A stretch of 64,000 bases of DNA from Brachyspira intermedia PWS/A. Lineage in GTDB: Bacteria > Spirochaetota > Brachyspiria > Brachyspirales > Brachyspiraceae. The DNA lies in the NCBI RefSeq assembly GCF_000223215.1, contig NC_017243.1:2604001-2668000 (forward strand). Direction: 5' to 3'. The number at the start of each line of letters is the position of its first letter. Position 1 is the stretch's first letter. The translations under genes were made by a program, and so were the position numbers. Below are positions 47,013 through 55,263 of this stretch, in pieces. The notes below the pieces were generated by a model. The model was not told the DNA's origin. It was given only the letters and a program-made list of their open reading frames with translations, and did not search any database.

Positions 47013-47753
47013 TTATGAATATTTGCTAATATTTTCAAATTGCCCAAAATAATAAAGCGTAAAAGATATATTGGCAAATACGGAAGGAATCAAACTTCCG
47101 CTATACTCAAATGTGAGAGCATTAATAGTTATAACAACAAAACAGGCTATAGTAAATATTAATGCCTGCTTTATGCTGTTTACTCTCAAAATTTCCTCTA
47201 ATGAAAATAACATACTTACTATGAAAATAGTAAAAAATATACCGTAATCGCTAAACTGCATTTTTACAGCTGAATATATTACTCCGTTAAAGAATAAGCA
47301 TTTGATTATACTTGCAAACATTATTAAAGTCCATTTAGGGTTGCTTCTTGAAGAATAAAGCATATCCACAGAAGGAACTAATAATATATTATTAAATATG
47401 GTATTTACTCTTATATCTTTATTGATTAAACTTATTACACTCATAATCAGTTCAAAAGCAGATATAACAGCAAAAATATTTATAAAAATATAAATTATAT
47501 ATTTTCTTTCTATATACAAATATAATAAAATATTTTGTTTTTGTATCAGACTTATTATAACAGCAAAAATAATCATTAAAAGCCAATATATATAAGTGCT
47601 TACATAAACATACATCTCATTATATTCAAGCCTGCTATGATTCATTAATTTAAAACAAATATTATTAATGATATTAGTACGTTCTGAAAACTTGATTATA
47701 ATACCCAATATAAAAGATACGGCTATATATGGTAAAAGATTTAAAAATATCAA
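47013..47753 (-). CDS. Multi-pass membrane protein of the cytolysin cluster (SagF position)
   Basis: 246 aa, about seven hydrophobic helices, no recognised catalytic motif. The gene overlaps the CPBP protease gene by 4 bp and precedes the precursor gene. Streptococcal SagF is a membrane protein of about 227 aa with unknown function in the same place between sagE and sagG, so this is a positional equivalent; sequence relationship cannot be judged by eye. It has some resemblance to a decayed CPBP-like protein (LEEIL motif) and could give immunity. Confidence 0.6.
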   Translation of the reverse strand: MIFLNLLPYIAVSFILGIIIKFSERTNIINNICFKLMNHSRLEYNEMYVYVSTYIYWLLMIIFAVIISLIQKQNILLYLYIERKYIIYIFINIFAVISAFELIMSVISLINKDIRVNTIFNNILLVPSVDMLYSSRSNPKWTLIMFASIIKCLFFNGVIYSAVKMQFSDYGIFFTIFIVSMLFSLEEILRVNSIKQALIFTIACFVVITINALTFEYSGSLIPSVFANISFTLYYFGQFENISKYS

Positions 47754-48412
47754 TTTAATGCCTCTCTTTTATTTCTTCTAAATGATAATATATATAAAAT
47801 AAAGTTCTGTAAAAAATGAGTAATTACAGGTGCTATTATACTAAAAGAAGAATATACAAATAATAAAGAATATATAATTCCTACAATAAATTTCTGAAAT
47901 ACAGCATTAGCTCCGAAATATATATGATTAATAGAGTATATAAATGCCGAAAGTATAATCACAATATAAATATTAATGCCAAATACATTATAAGTAATAT
48001 TAAAAAATACCTGTCTGAAAATTATCTCCTCGCATAAAGCCCCTATAAATATAATGATAATATCAAATAATATATTCTTTTTTTCTATTATTTCATGAAC
48101 TTCTATATTTTTTATCCAAAATCTATATTTAAAAAAATGAATGAGCATTGCTTCAAATATTTCTATACCTATACATACAAAAGACATAATAAAAGACAAA
48201 ATTACAAAATAAATACTAATATTATAATTAATGCTTCCAATATACCCTGTAAAAAACACTATTATAACAAATAAAAGATAACTTAAACTATTTGGAAGTA
48301 TAGTATTAATTCTTCCAAAATTTAATTTATAAAATATTCCAATCAAAGAAGTAGGAAAAGAAATAGCCAAAAGTACAAGAAAAGCACTAAGGTAAAGGGT
48401 GTGGAAATTCAT
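47750..48412 (-). CDS. sagE: CPBP-family intramembrane protease (SagE-like)
   Basis: 220 aa, about seven helices. The CPBP catalytic motifs are visible: EEIIFRQ, FIYSINH and PVITHFLQN (Glu-Glu, Arg and two His). In SLS clusters SagE is the putative leader peptidase and/or immunity protein. The start is set at the ATG 48412, 10 nt after GGAGG; longer ORF from 48505 lies wholly inside sagD. The 26-bp overlap with sagD indicates coupling. Length equals that of SagE (about 223). Confidence 0.85.
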   Translation of the reverse strand: MNFHTLYLSAFLVLLAISFPTSLIGIFYKLNFGRINTILPNSLSYLLFVIIVFFTGYIGSINYNISIYFVILSFIMSFVCIGIEIFEAMLIHFFKYRFWIKNIEVHEIIEKKNILFDIIIIFIGALCEEIIFRQVFFNITYNVFGINIYIVIILSAFIYSINHIYFGANAVFQKFIVGIIYSLLFVYSSFSIIAPVITHFLQNFILYILSFRRNKREALN

Positions 48413-49733
48413 TATTTGAAATTCCTCCATTATCAATGATTCTAGGATGCTTACTATAAGGGAAAGCAGGCATTGACATTTGAACAAGCTCCGGAACATA
48501 TACACGCATCACATGCAAATCTTTATCAGATATTTCTGAAGGCGTAATATCCAAATAAACTGCATATTTTGACACATTATAAAGCCCTTTAAGTAAATAT
48601 TCCAAATCTGATTCAGTATTTACTTCAAGATTTTTATATTTCTTTAATTCGATTTTATCCTGAACTTTGCTGTTAATGAATTTTAAATTTTTATCTTTAT
48701 TTTCAGCATCAGCCCAATAATTAACATTACTGTCAAGATTAAGATAATTTTTTGGAGATACAGTTTCCAAATAATCGGCAGGCATTGATAAGGGTCCGTT
48801 AATATTTAATGTAAGTATAGCCAAAGCCTCCATAAAAGCTCTGTATATCACTTTTCTAGGATTAAGCCCTGAAGAAGCACCTACAACAATATAAGGAGAT
48901 TTTTCATTTTTATTTTCAAGCATAACAGTAAATACATAACCCAATTTTTTGTCAACTGTATAATCAAAAACTCTCACATTATAATCAATATCTTTTAAAA
49001 TACTATTAATAACTTCATTAAGAATATCATCATCAATAATAATTTCTTTAACTTTACTGTCAGTATACCATTTTATCATGCAGCTGTCGCATTCTATTAT
49101 TTCGGTAATAGCAGATTTCAAAGCAAGGGGAATACTTTTATGACTTGCACTTCCCTTTGAAAATCCGCCTATAAATATTTTTTCTTTTTTATCTCTTCTA
49201 ATAATATGCGATAAAAAGAAATTCTGTGCCGGTACATAATATTCTTTTTCTTTATCAAACAAAGAAGGAAGAAGCACCCAAGACAATATATCATCTTCTG
49301 TAATATTTTCTAAAATTCCTATGCTGTTTAATTTATTACAATCTTCATCGCTGTATATTTTCACATATTCAAATGGTATTATATTATCAGGATACTTTTC
49401 TTTTAATTGATTATATGAAGCGTATTTTAATTTTTCTTCAAAGTATAAATTTGCTGTAAATAATGCATATCTCTCAATGCCTTCACCCAATAATCTAATA
49501 ATAGCCTCATCTCTATAAATACCATAACCTGAAAGATGATAATTAACTTCAGCATTATCGCCTAATAATATTTTATGATAATCTGGAAGCATTGCCGTAC
49601 ATGTATTAATATTTTCAGCAATAACAGAATTAGCCTGCATTATAATAAGAGAATCCATAATTCCTGTTTGGTGTCCGCAAATAGAATTGTATTTATTTAA
49701 TATATTTTTATGGCTTGGATAATATTTAATCAT
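48387..49733 (-). CDS. sagD: YcaO cyclodehydratase (SagD-like)
   Basis: 448 aa YcaO-domain protein that uses ATP to activate backbone amides so that Cys/Ser/Thr of the precursor become azolines. LLGEGIERYA, FIGGFSKGSASHKSIPLALKSAITEIIECDS (conserved SKG and E.xE residues) and the C-terminal PFPYSKHPRIIDNGG...PHPLP are typical. The proline-rich C-terminus (444-448) is the TOMM hallmark that organises the active site. Works with the SagC-like partner encoded upstream. Confidence 0.93.
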   Translation of the reverse strand: MIKYYPSHKNILNKYNSICGHQTGIMDSLIIMQANSVIAENINTCTAMLPDYHKILLGDNAEVNYHLSGYGIYRDEAIIRLLGEGIERYALFTANLYFEEKLKYASYNQLKEKYPDNIIPFEYVKIYSDEDCNKLNSIGILENITEDDILSWVLLPSLFDKEKEYYVPAQNFFLSHIIRRDKKEKIFIGGFSKGSASHKSIPLALKSAITEIIECDSCMIKWYTDSKVKEIIIDDDILNEVINSILKDIDYNVRVFDYTVDKKLGYVFTVMLENKNEKSPYIVVGASSGLNPRKVIYRAFMEALAILTLNINGPLSMPADYLETVSPKNYLNLDSNVNYWADAENKDKNLKFINSKVQDKIELKKYKNLEVNTESDLEYLLKGLYNVSKYAVYLDITPSEISDKDLHVMRVYVPELVQMSMPAFPYSKHPRIIDNGGISNNEFPHPLP

Positions 49734-49764
49734 ATATTTTCATCTCTTTACTTAATTATTTCAT

Positions 49765-49935
49765 AAATACCTACATAACTATAATTCATAAAAAATAAAA
49801 TTATATTTTGTTTTTAATATATGTGGCTTTGCCCCATACCCCACTTCTTTTGTTGCCACAAAGAAGCAAAAAGGCTATATTTAACTTAAATTTGATATTT
49901 ATATTGCTAAACACAAATTAATATTATTTAGTTAT
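49765..49935. repeat. Dispersed GC-rich element, copy 8 (short)
   Basis: Contains GGCTTTGCCCCATACCCCAC, TTCTTTTGTTGCCACAAAG and GAAGCAAAAAGGCTATATTT, like copies 2 and 6. The edge near sagD (49765-49790) is a decayed version of the promoter-like terminus. It separates sagC from sagD. Confidence 0.6.
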
Positions 49936-49944
49936 AATTTTTTA

Positions 49945-51039
49945 CTATAACTTTAATATAACTTTGCTTGAAAAGTTTTCTATTATCTCCTTTGAAGAAG
50001 TATACATTTCATTATATTTAGCCTTGCTTACATTACCGCATGCAGGACAGAAAGGCACTCTTAATAAATCCTGAATTTGAATCTCTAACAAAGGTATATA
50101 AACATTAATAACGCGTCCTGCAAGTTTGCATTTACCTATAGTAGCAAATAAAAATGCTTCATACAATGCAAGAGAAGTAAATGTCTGCAAAATAGGCGTT
50201 ATATATGTTCTTTTACCGTTTGATTTAAAATTCATAGTCTGCTTCACAAATTTATTATAAACTGATAAACTTTCATTTCTAGCTACTACCCTATTTTCAA
50301 AGCATTCATAACAGCCTGTTTCTTTGCCCTTTATTGTGGTAATATTCAAAAAAGGCCCATCTAATATTGATATAACTATTGGTATAGATTTATCAAGTAA
50401 AAGCCTGTTTATATTTCTAAGCAAATTTAATCTTGGCTTCTCGGCACTTACAACAACACATGATATATCATCAAATAATTTTATTAATTCTTTATGTTTT
50501 TCCATATTTTCAATAGCATCTGTTGTATCTGTGAGATTTGCTTTTTCTAGTTTTTTTATATCATCAGCATTCATCATAATAACATTCATATACAAATCTT
50601 CAGAAGTCAATTTAGCATACTCTTTCAATCTGTCATTATCTGTAATGAACATTATTTTATTTTTCTGAACCTTGCTTTCATCTGGTATATCATAAAAATA
50701 TTCCCCTATAAACTCATAAACCGTATTAAGCATATTATTTTTTTTATCATCATACTCTAAAAATCTATTGCCTATAAGAGAAGATATAAGCTCATTTAAA
50801 AAATTACTGTCTTTATCATTTAGAGAAAATTTCTTTACTATATCATCAAAAGAAATCAATTTATCATCAAAAAGCTCTTTAGCTATGAATATTAAAGCTT
50901 CTTTTATAGTGTCATTTAAATCACTAAGCTCTAAAGAAGCCTCTTCAAAATTCCATATTCCCTTTCTAAATCTAATTTCATCATCAGAATTAAAGAAAAT
51001 ACTCACATTATCATAAAGTTTAATATTTTTTTTAGCCAT
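49945..51039 (-). CDS. sagC: TOMM E1-like leader-binding cyclodehydratase subunit (SagC-like)
   Basis: 364 aa. N-terminal region of about 120 residues as in RiPP recognition element/winged-helix leader-binding domains, then a degenerate E1/ThiF-like domain with structural zinc ligands TGCYECFENR (C243, C246) and FCPAC (C331, C334). No catalytic ATP-binding glycine loop, as usual for TOMM C proteins that bind the leader and present the core to YcaO. Followed by sagD across a repeat element. Confidence 0.87.
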   Translation of the reverse strand: MAKKNIKLYDNVSIFFNSDDEIRFRKGIWNFEEASLELSDLNDTIKEALIFIAKELFDDKLISFDDIVKKFSLNDKDSNFLNELISSLIGNRFLEYDDKKNNMLNTVYEFIGEYFYDIPDESKVQKNKIMFITDNDRLKEYAKLTSEDLYMNVIMMNADDIKKLEKANLTDTTDAIENMEKHKELIKLFDDISCVVVSAEKPRLNLLRNINRLLLDKSIPIVISILDGPFLNITTIKGKETGCYECFENRVVARNESLSVYNKFVKQTMNFKSNGKRTYITPILQTFTSLALYEAFLFATIGKCKLAGRVINVYIPLLEIQIQDLLRVPFCPACGNVSKAKYNEMYTSSKEIIENFSSKVILKL

Positions 51040-51092
51040 TTTATTAACCTATTATTTTTATATATGTTTCTCATACCATAAATTTAATTATT

Positions 51093-52106
51093 TTATTTTG
51101 AAAGTAAAGTCAAATGCACAACATGATTAGTATTACCGTCAATATTGAGTAAATCCTCGGATAAAGTTTTATTAAATCCTCCGATATCGCATGCCAAAAT
51201 ACCGCTTGCCGCTGCAGTAAGCTGTATATTTTGAGCAATCTCACCCGTTTCTATTAAAGCAAATTGAAGTCCCATATCTCCGTACTTCCTTGAGTTTTCA
51301 TATATACTATACACATAATAAATGGATAATGCCGTTTTTCTTAAATCTATACCGCCGCCGAAAACATTATTATTATAATAGTTTTCTAAATCCTCATCAT
51401 TGAATAATTTTATTTTTTCAAGAGAATGAGTAAAAGGCATGTATTTGTATATACCTTTATCAAGATTATTTATATTGAGTGCTGCTATATAAAGATATAT
51501 AGGATAAAGTCCTCCGCCTGAAGGAGCTGTTCTTAACTTTGATATGTATTTATCTGAAAAAGTTATTGTTCCGTATTCATTTTTATTCAAATTAAAATCA
51601 AAATCTCCTGAAATTCCATCTCCATAATAAAGTAAATTGGATAAATCAACCATTGTTAATGGCTTTCCTTTGAAATCTCTTCTGCTTCTTCTTGATCTTA
51701 TTACAGAGCCTATAGGAGCATTAATATTTTTATAAGGAGGAAGTTTAACGGCATTTCCTTTTTTATGTACTTCTTCTTCTAATAATATCCTATTACTCAA
51801 AGATGCATCTATTGGAAATGATGAATAGCCTACAACATCAAGCATTGTAGATAAATCTATCGATGATTTTTTAGAGTTTAAAAGATATTCTTCACTGATA
51901 TTTCTGTTTACTTCCGAATGCATTGAAGCTCTATATGAAGATTCAGAAGTTTTTATTCCTATAGTATCTGCATACATAGAAACAGGTATATTTGAAGAAA
52001 AATTTACCACACTAAAAAGCAATGGAATCTCTTTAGCTTCCAATTCCTCTTTTGATACTTCTATTTTTTTTAATTTATTTTTTAAATTCTTATCTTTCGC
52101 TTTCAT
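51093..52106 (-). CDS. sagB: SagB-type thiazoline/oxazoline dehydrogenase
   Basis: 337 aa. The nitroreductase-fold FMN domain starts near residue 130: GSVIRSRRSRRDFKGKPLTMVDLSNLLYYGDGI, RTAPSGGGLYPIYLYI, DMGLQFALIETGEIAQNIQLTAAASGILACDIGGF. This is the SagB/McbC family that oxidises azolines to aromatic azoles. The first gene of the cluster on the - strand; 53 bp gap to sagC. Confidence 0.92.
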   Translation of the reverse strand: MKAKDKNLKNKLKKIEVSKEELEAKEIPLLFSVVNFSSNIPVSMYADTIGIKTSESSYRASMHSEVNRNISEEYLLNSKKSSIDLSTMLDVVGYSSFPIDASLSNRILLEEEVHKKGNAVKLPPYKNINAPIGSVIRSRRSRRDFKGKPLTMVDLSNLLYYGDGISGDFDFNLNKNEYGTITFSDKYISKLRTAPSGGGLYPIYLYIAALNINNLDKGIYKYMPFTHSLEKIKLFNDEDLENYYNNNVFGGGIDLRKTALSIYYVYSIYENSRKYGDMGLQFALIETGEIAQNIQLTAAASGILACDIGGFNKTLSEDLLNIDGNTNHVVHLTLLSK

Positions 52107-52371
52107 ATAAACAACTATCTAAATATATTTTTATAAACAGTAAATAATTAATTTAGTCAAAAATATAAAATTATCATTATTTTAAAATAAATAAGTAATA
52201 AAAAAATACAACATTATGTATTTTATAGTTTCATACAATTACAATAATATCAATTAAATGTATTATAAAATTATAAAAAATGTGATTTACAAAACTTTTT
52301 TATATAAAAATTAATTAACAAAATACATACTTAAAAATATTTATTTATTAAATAATTATCATTATAAAAAC

Positions 52372-52399
52372 TTGACAAGTAAATAACAGTTAATATACT
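52372..52399 (+). promoter_or_regulatory. Promoter of the leucine dehydrogenase gene
   Basis: TTGACA (52372-52377), 16 bp, TATACT (52394-52399), 43 bp before the ATG. The remainder of the 52107-52441 gap is AT-rich and must also contain the divergent promoter of the cytolysin cluster, which I cannot pin down. Confidence 0.75.
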
Positions 52400-52441
52400 T
52401 GAATTTATATAGTATTTTTTTCAATATAGGGGGATAATAGT

Positions 52442-53506
52442 ATGGAAATTTTTAATTATATGGAAAAATACAATTATGAAGAATTGGTATTTTTTAATGA
52501 CAGCAAAACAGGTCTTAAAGCTATTACCTGCATTCACTCCACAAAATTAGGGCCTTCTCTTGGAGGTACAAGACTTTGGAATTACAATAATGAAAATGAA
52601 GCTATAGAAGATGTTTTGAGGCTTGCAAGAGGAATGTCTTTAAAATCTGCATGTGCTGGACTTGATTTAGGAGGCGGAAAAACTGTAATAATGGCCGATC
52701 CTAAAAAAGTTAAAGGGAATGAGCTTTTCTGGAGATCTTACGGAAGATTTATAGAATCTTTAAACGGAAGATATATCACTGCTGAAGATGTAAACACAAG
52801 TACAGAAGAAATGGAATATGTTGCTAAAGAAACTAATTTTGTAGCAGGACTAAGAAGCAAATCCGGAGACCCTTCTCCTATGACTGCTTATGGTGTTTAT
52901 ATGGCTATAAAAGCAAGTGCATTAAAAGCTTTCGGAACTGATAATTTAGGCGGCAAAAAAATATCAATTCAGGGACTTGGACATGTAGGTTTGGTATTAT
53001 GTGATTATTTAGCTAAAGATAATGTTCATTTATTCGTATCTGATATTGATAATGATAAAGTGAAAAAGGCTGTTGAACTATATAAAGCTAAAGAAGTTGA
53101 TGTTAATTCTATATATGAACAAGATGTGGATATATTTGCTCCTTGCGGATTAGGTGCTATAATAAATGATGAAACTATACCAAAATTAAAATGCAAAGTT
53201 ATAGCAGGTTCAGCTAATAATGTTCTTAAAGAATCTCATCATGGAAGAATATTGAAAGAGAAAGGTATTGTTTATGCTCCTGATTATGTTGCAAATGCAG
53301 GAGGCGTTATAAATGTGGCTATGGAAAATCCTACCTATAATTATGAGGCTGCTAAAACTGCTACAGAAAAAATATATAATAGAATATTAGAAATATTTGA
53401 AATATCCGACAGAGAAAATATTTCTACAAATGAAGCTGCCGATAAATTAGCTATGCAAAGAATAGAATCTATAGGCGAAATACATTCAAGATATATAAGA
53501 AGATAA
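52442..53506 (+). CDS. Leucine (Glu/Leu/Phe/Val family) dehydrogenase
   Basis: NAD-dependent oxidative deamination of branched-chain amino acids. STKLGPSLGGTRLW, ARGMSLKSACAGLDLGGGKTVI (catalytic Lys of the GGGK region), ITAEDVNTS, then the Rossmann segment ISIQGLGHVG and PDYVANAGGVINVA. 354 aa fits leucine/valine dehydrogenases rather than glutamate dehydrogenase. RBS GGGGGAT. Monocistronic. Confidence 0.9.
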   Translation: MEIFNYMEKYNYEELVFFNDSKTGLKAITCIHSTKLGPSLGGTRLWNYNNENEAIEDVLRLARGMSLKSACAGLDLGGGKTVIMADPKKVKGNELFWRSYGRFIESLNGRYITAEDVNTSTEEMEYVAKETNFVAGLRSKSGDPSPMTAYGVYMAIKASALKAFGTDNLGGKKISIQGLGHVGLVLCDYLAKDNVHLFVSDIDNDKVKKAVELYKAKEVDVNSIYEQDVDIFAPCGLGAIINDETIPKLKCKVIAGSANNVLKESHHGRILKEKGIVYAPDYVANAGGVINVAMENPTYNYEAAKTATEKIYNRILEIFEISDRENISTNEAADKLAMQRIESIGEIHSRYIRR

Positions 53507-53517
53507 TTAAAAAATAA

Positions 53518-53562
53518 ATAGCAATAATAATAGGTTTATTTAAAAGCTTATTATTATTGCTA
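53518..53562 (+). terminator. Hairpin after leucine dehydrogenase
   Basis: TAGCAATAATAATA...TATTATTATTGCTA, 14-bp perfect arms. The right arm runs into a repeated TTGCTATGCTCGCCTCAAA sequence. Confidence 0.65.
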
Positions 53563-53665
53563 TGCTCGCCTCAAACTATGAGCATAAAATAAATAAATTT
53601 ATTTTATGTTTTCGGCTCGCTTTTTTATATTGCTATGCTCGCCTCAAATTACAAGCATAAAATAA
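53556..53665 (+). repeat. Short direct repeat TTGCTATGCTCGCCTCAAA
   Basis: Two near-identical copies, at about 53556-53590 and 53630-53665, each followed by (t)A(t/c)..AGCATAAAATAAA. The GAGC/GCTC words inside allow small hairpins. Non-coding. Confidence 0.6.
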
Positions 53666-53701
53666 AATTTATAAATTCCAATAATTTGATAATATAAAAA
53701 A

Positions 53702-53922
53702 TATATACTTAAATAACTATATTTTATAAATTATAATTTTTTATGATATCAAATATTATCTAATATTAGCTAAATATGTTTTATCTGTAATATGAATTAT
53801 TAATTTTGTACAATAATAAATAATCAGCCGCACGTATAGCAGACATTTGATAATATGAAACAGTGCCGTGCGGGAAGGTGCTGCAGCTCGCAGTTGACAA
53901 AATATAGTTGTTTAGGTATACA
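53702..53922. repeat. Dispersed element, copy 9 (second subtype, both ends present)
   Basis: 221 bp. Left end on the - strand TTTATA-17 nt-TATATA (53730-53702); right end on the + strand TTGACA-17 nt-TATACA (53894-53922), inverted repeats of each other. The interior shares AATAATCAGCCGCACGTAT with copy 4. The right-end promoter is near-consensus and faces the TPR gene at 54028. Confidence 0.75.
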
Positions 53923-54027
53923 CTGCGATCTAAAATGAACTTTTTATCATAAAGTTATTATTTTCTTGCTTTTTATTTTTTTGATATTAGAATGACGACT
54001 CAATTAAAAACAAATAAGGATACCTCT

Positions 54028-54702
54028 ATGAATACTATAAAAACTATGATAATTATGCTTATATTAGCAAGCCTTTTATATTCTTATAATTCAAAGGATA
54101 TTAATAATTTTTACAATGCCTATTATTCATCAAGCTATAATATAAAAACTATAGAAAACAATAACTCTCAAACCTATAAAAATATTTATTCTCTTATCAA
54201 AGCAAAAACTATGACTAATGATAAAGAAAAATATAATTACTTAAAAGAAGCTATAAATCAAAATAAAGATTATGAAAAATCTAATGATGCTGATTATTTG
54301 ATAAGCGTATCTGAACTTATGAATTATATTGTTTATTATTCAGGACTTTCTGAAAAAATTTCTTTCGGATCAAAAAGCAAAGATATATATAAAAAAATAT
54401 TAGAAACAGATGATAAAAACTTTTTTGCACTTCTTGGTACAGGTGTAGGATATATGCATGCTCCGGCAATAGCAGGCGGAAGCGATAAAAAGGCTTTTCA
54501 ATATTTTAATGATGCTCTTTCAAATGCTAAAGAAAAATATCAAAAATATTTATCTTATATTTGGATATCTCAATATTATTTCAAAACAAAAGATGAAGAA
54601 AATTATCAGAAATATATTAATATGTGTAAAGAAATATATCCTAACGGCGAATTATTAAAAGAAGCTTTAGATAGAAACAACACAAAGAAAAAAACTTTAT
54701 AA
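54028..54702 (+). CDS. Secreted TPR-like helical protein, paralogue of 18874
   Basis: 224 aa with signal peptide (MNTIKTMIIMLILASLLYSYN). Nearly the same sequence as the 18874 product along its whole length (KISFGSKSKDIYKKILE, FFALLGTGVGYMHAPAIAGGSDKKAFQYF). Start at 54028 has AAGGA RBS; an ATG 12 codons upstream does not. The likely promoter is the outward end of the dispersed element just upstream (53894-53922). Ends 18 bp before the next promoter. Confidence 0.78.
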   Translation: MNTIKTMIIMLILASLLYSYNSKDINNFYNAYYSSSYNIKTIENNNSQTYKNIYSLIKAKTMTNDKEKYNYLKEAINQNKDYEKSNDADYLISVSELMNYIVYYSGLSEKISFGSKSKDIYKKILETDDKNFFALLGTGVGYMHAPAIAGGSDKKAFQYFNDALSNAKEKYQKYLSYIWISQYYFKTKDEENYQKYINMCKEIYPNGELLKEALDRNNTKKKTL

Positions 54703-54719
54703 TTGTATATTATTTTTTA

Positions 54720-54823
54720 TTGACAAAATTTAAATATAGTTTATAATGAACAATGTTCAATATGAAGGCGTAAAGCAATGATATATTGAACATTTATTTT
54801 ACTCAAATACTGAACAATGTTCA
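54720..54823 (+). promoter_or_regulatory. Promoter with duplicated TGAACAATGTTCA operator for the TetR operon
   Basis: TTGACA (54720-54725), 16 bp, TATAAT (54742-54747). The 13-bp perfect palindrome TGAACAATGTTCA sits on the start site (54747-54759) and again at 54811-54823, each followed by ATATGAAGGC. A half-site TTGAACATT lies between them. This is the classic layout of a TetR-family operator, and a TetR gene is in the operon. Confidence 0.8.
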
Positions 54824-54839
54824 ATATGAAGGCTAAATT

Positions 54840-55247
54840 ATGAGAATATTATTTATATCTTTAGGTTTTTTATTTATGGGTATAGGTATTGTTGGAGTGG
54901 TAGTTCCTATACTTCCAACAGCACCTTTTTTACTCTTATCAGGATTCTTTTTTGCTAAAGGATCTAAAAAATTTCATGATTGGTTTATATCAACTAATAT
55001 TTATAAAAAGCATTTAGAAAGTTTTGTTAAATCAAAAACTATGACTTTAAAATCTAAATTAACTATATTGATACCTGTTACTATCATGCTTTCAATAGCA
55101 TTCATATTCATAAATCATTTGCATGCTAGAATAGCATTAGTTGTAGTACTATTAATAAAATATATATATTTCTTTGCTTATATAAAAACTACAAAAGAAT
55201 ACAGCGAAAGCATAGAAACAAATATTGAATTAGATAAAGAAAATTAA
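54840..55247 (+). CDS. DUF454 (YbaN-like) inner-membrane protein, copy B
   Basis: 135 aa, strongly similar to 16569-16967 (GIGIVGVVVPILPTAPFLLLSGFFFAKGSKKFHDWF). First gene after the TetR operator; 16 bp before the barrel gene. RBS GAAGG. Function unknown. Confidence 0.88.
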   Translation: MRILFISLGFLFMGIGIVGVVVPILPTAPFLLLSGFFFAKGSKKFHDWFISTNIYKKHLESFVKSKTMTLKSKLTILIPVTIMLSIAFIFINHLHARIALVVVLLIKYIYFFAYIKTTKEYSESIETNIELDKEN

Positions 55248-55263
55248 TTATTTGGGTACTATT

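Noticed and set aside
47750..48505. Longer form of the CPBP protease starting at 48505
   Set aside because: The first 31 residues would be read from inside the YcaO gene; the GGAGG site and family length support the start at 48412.
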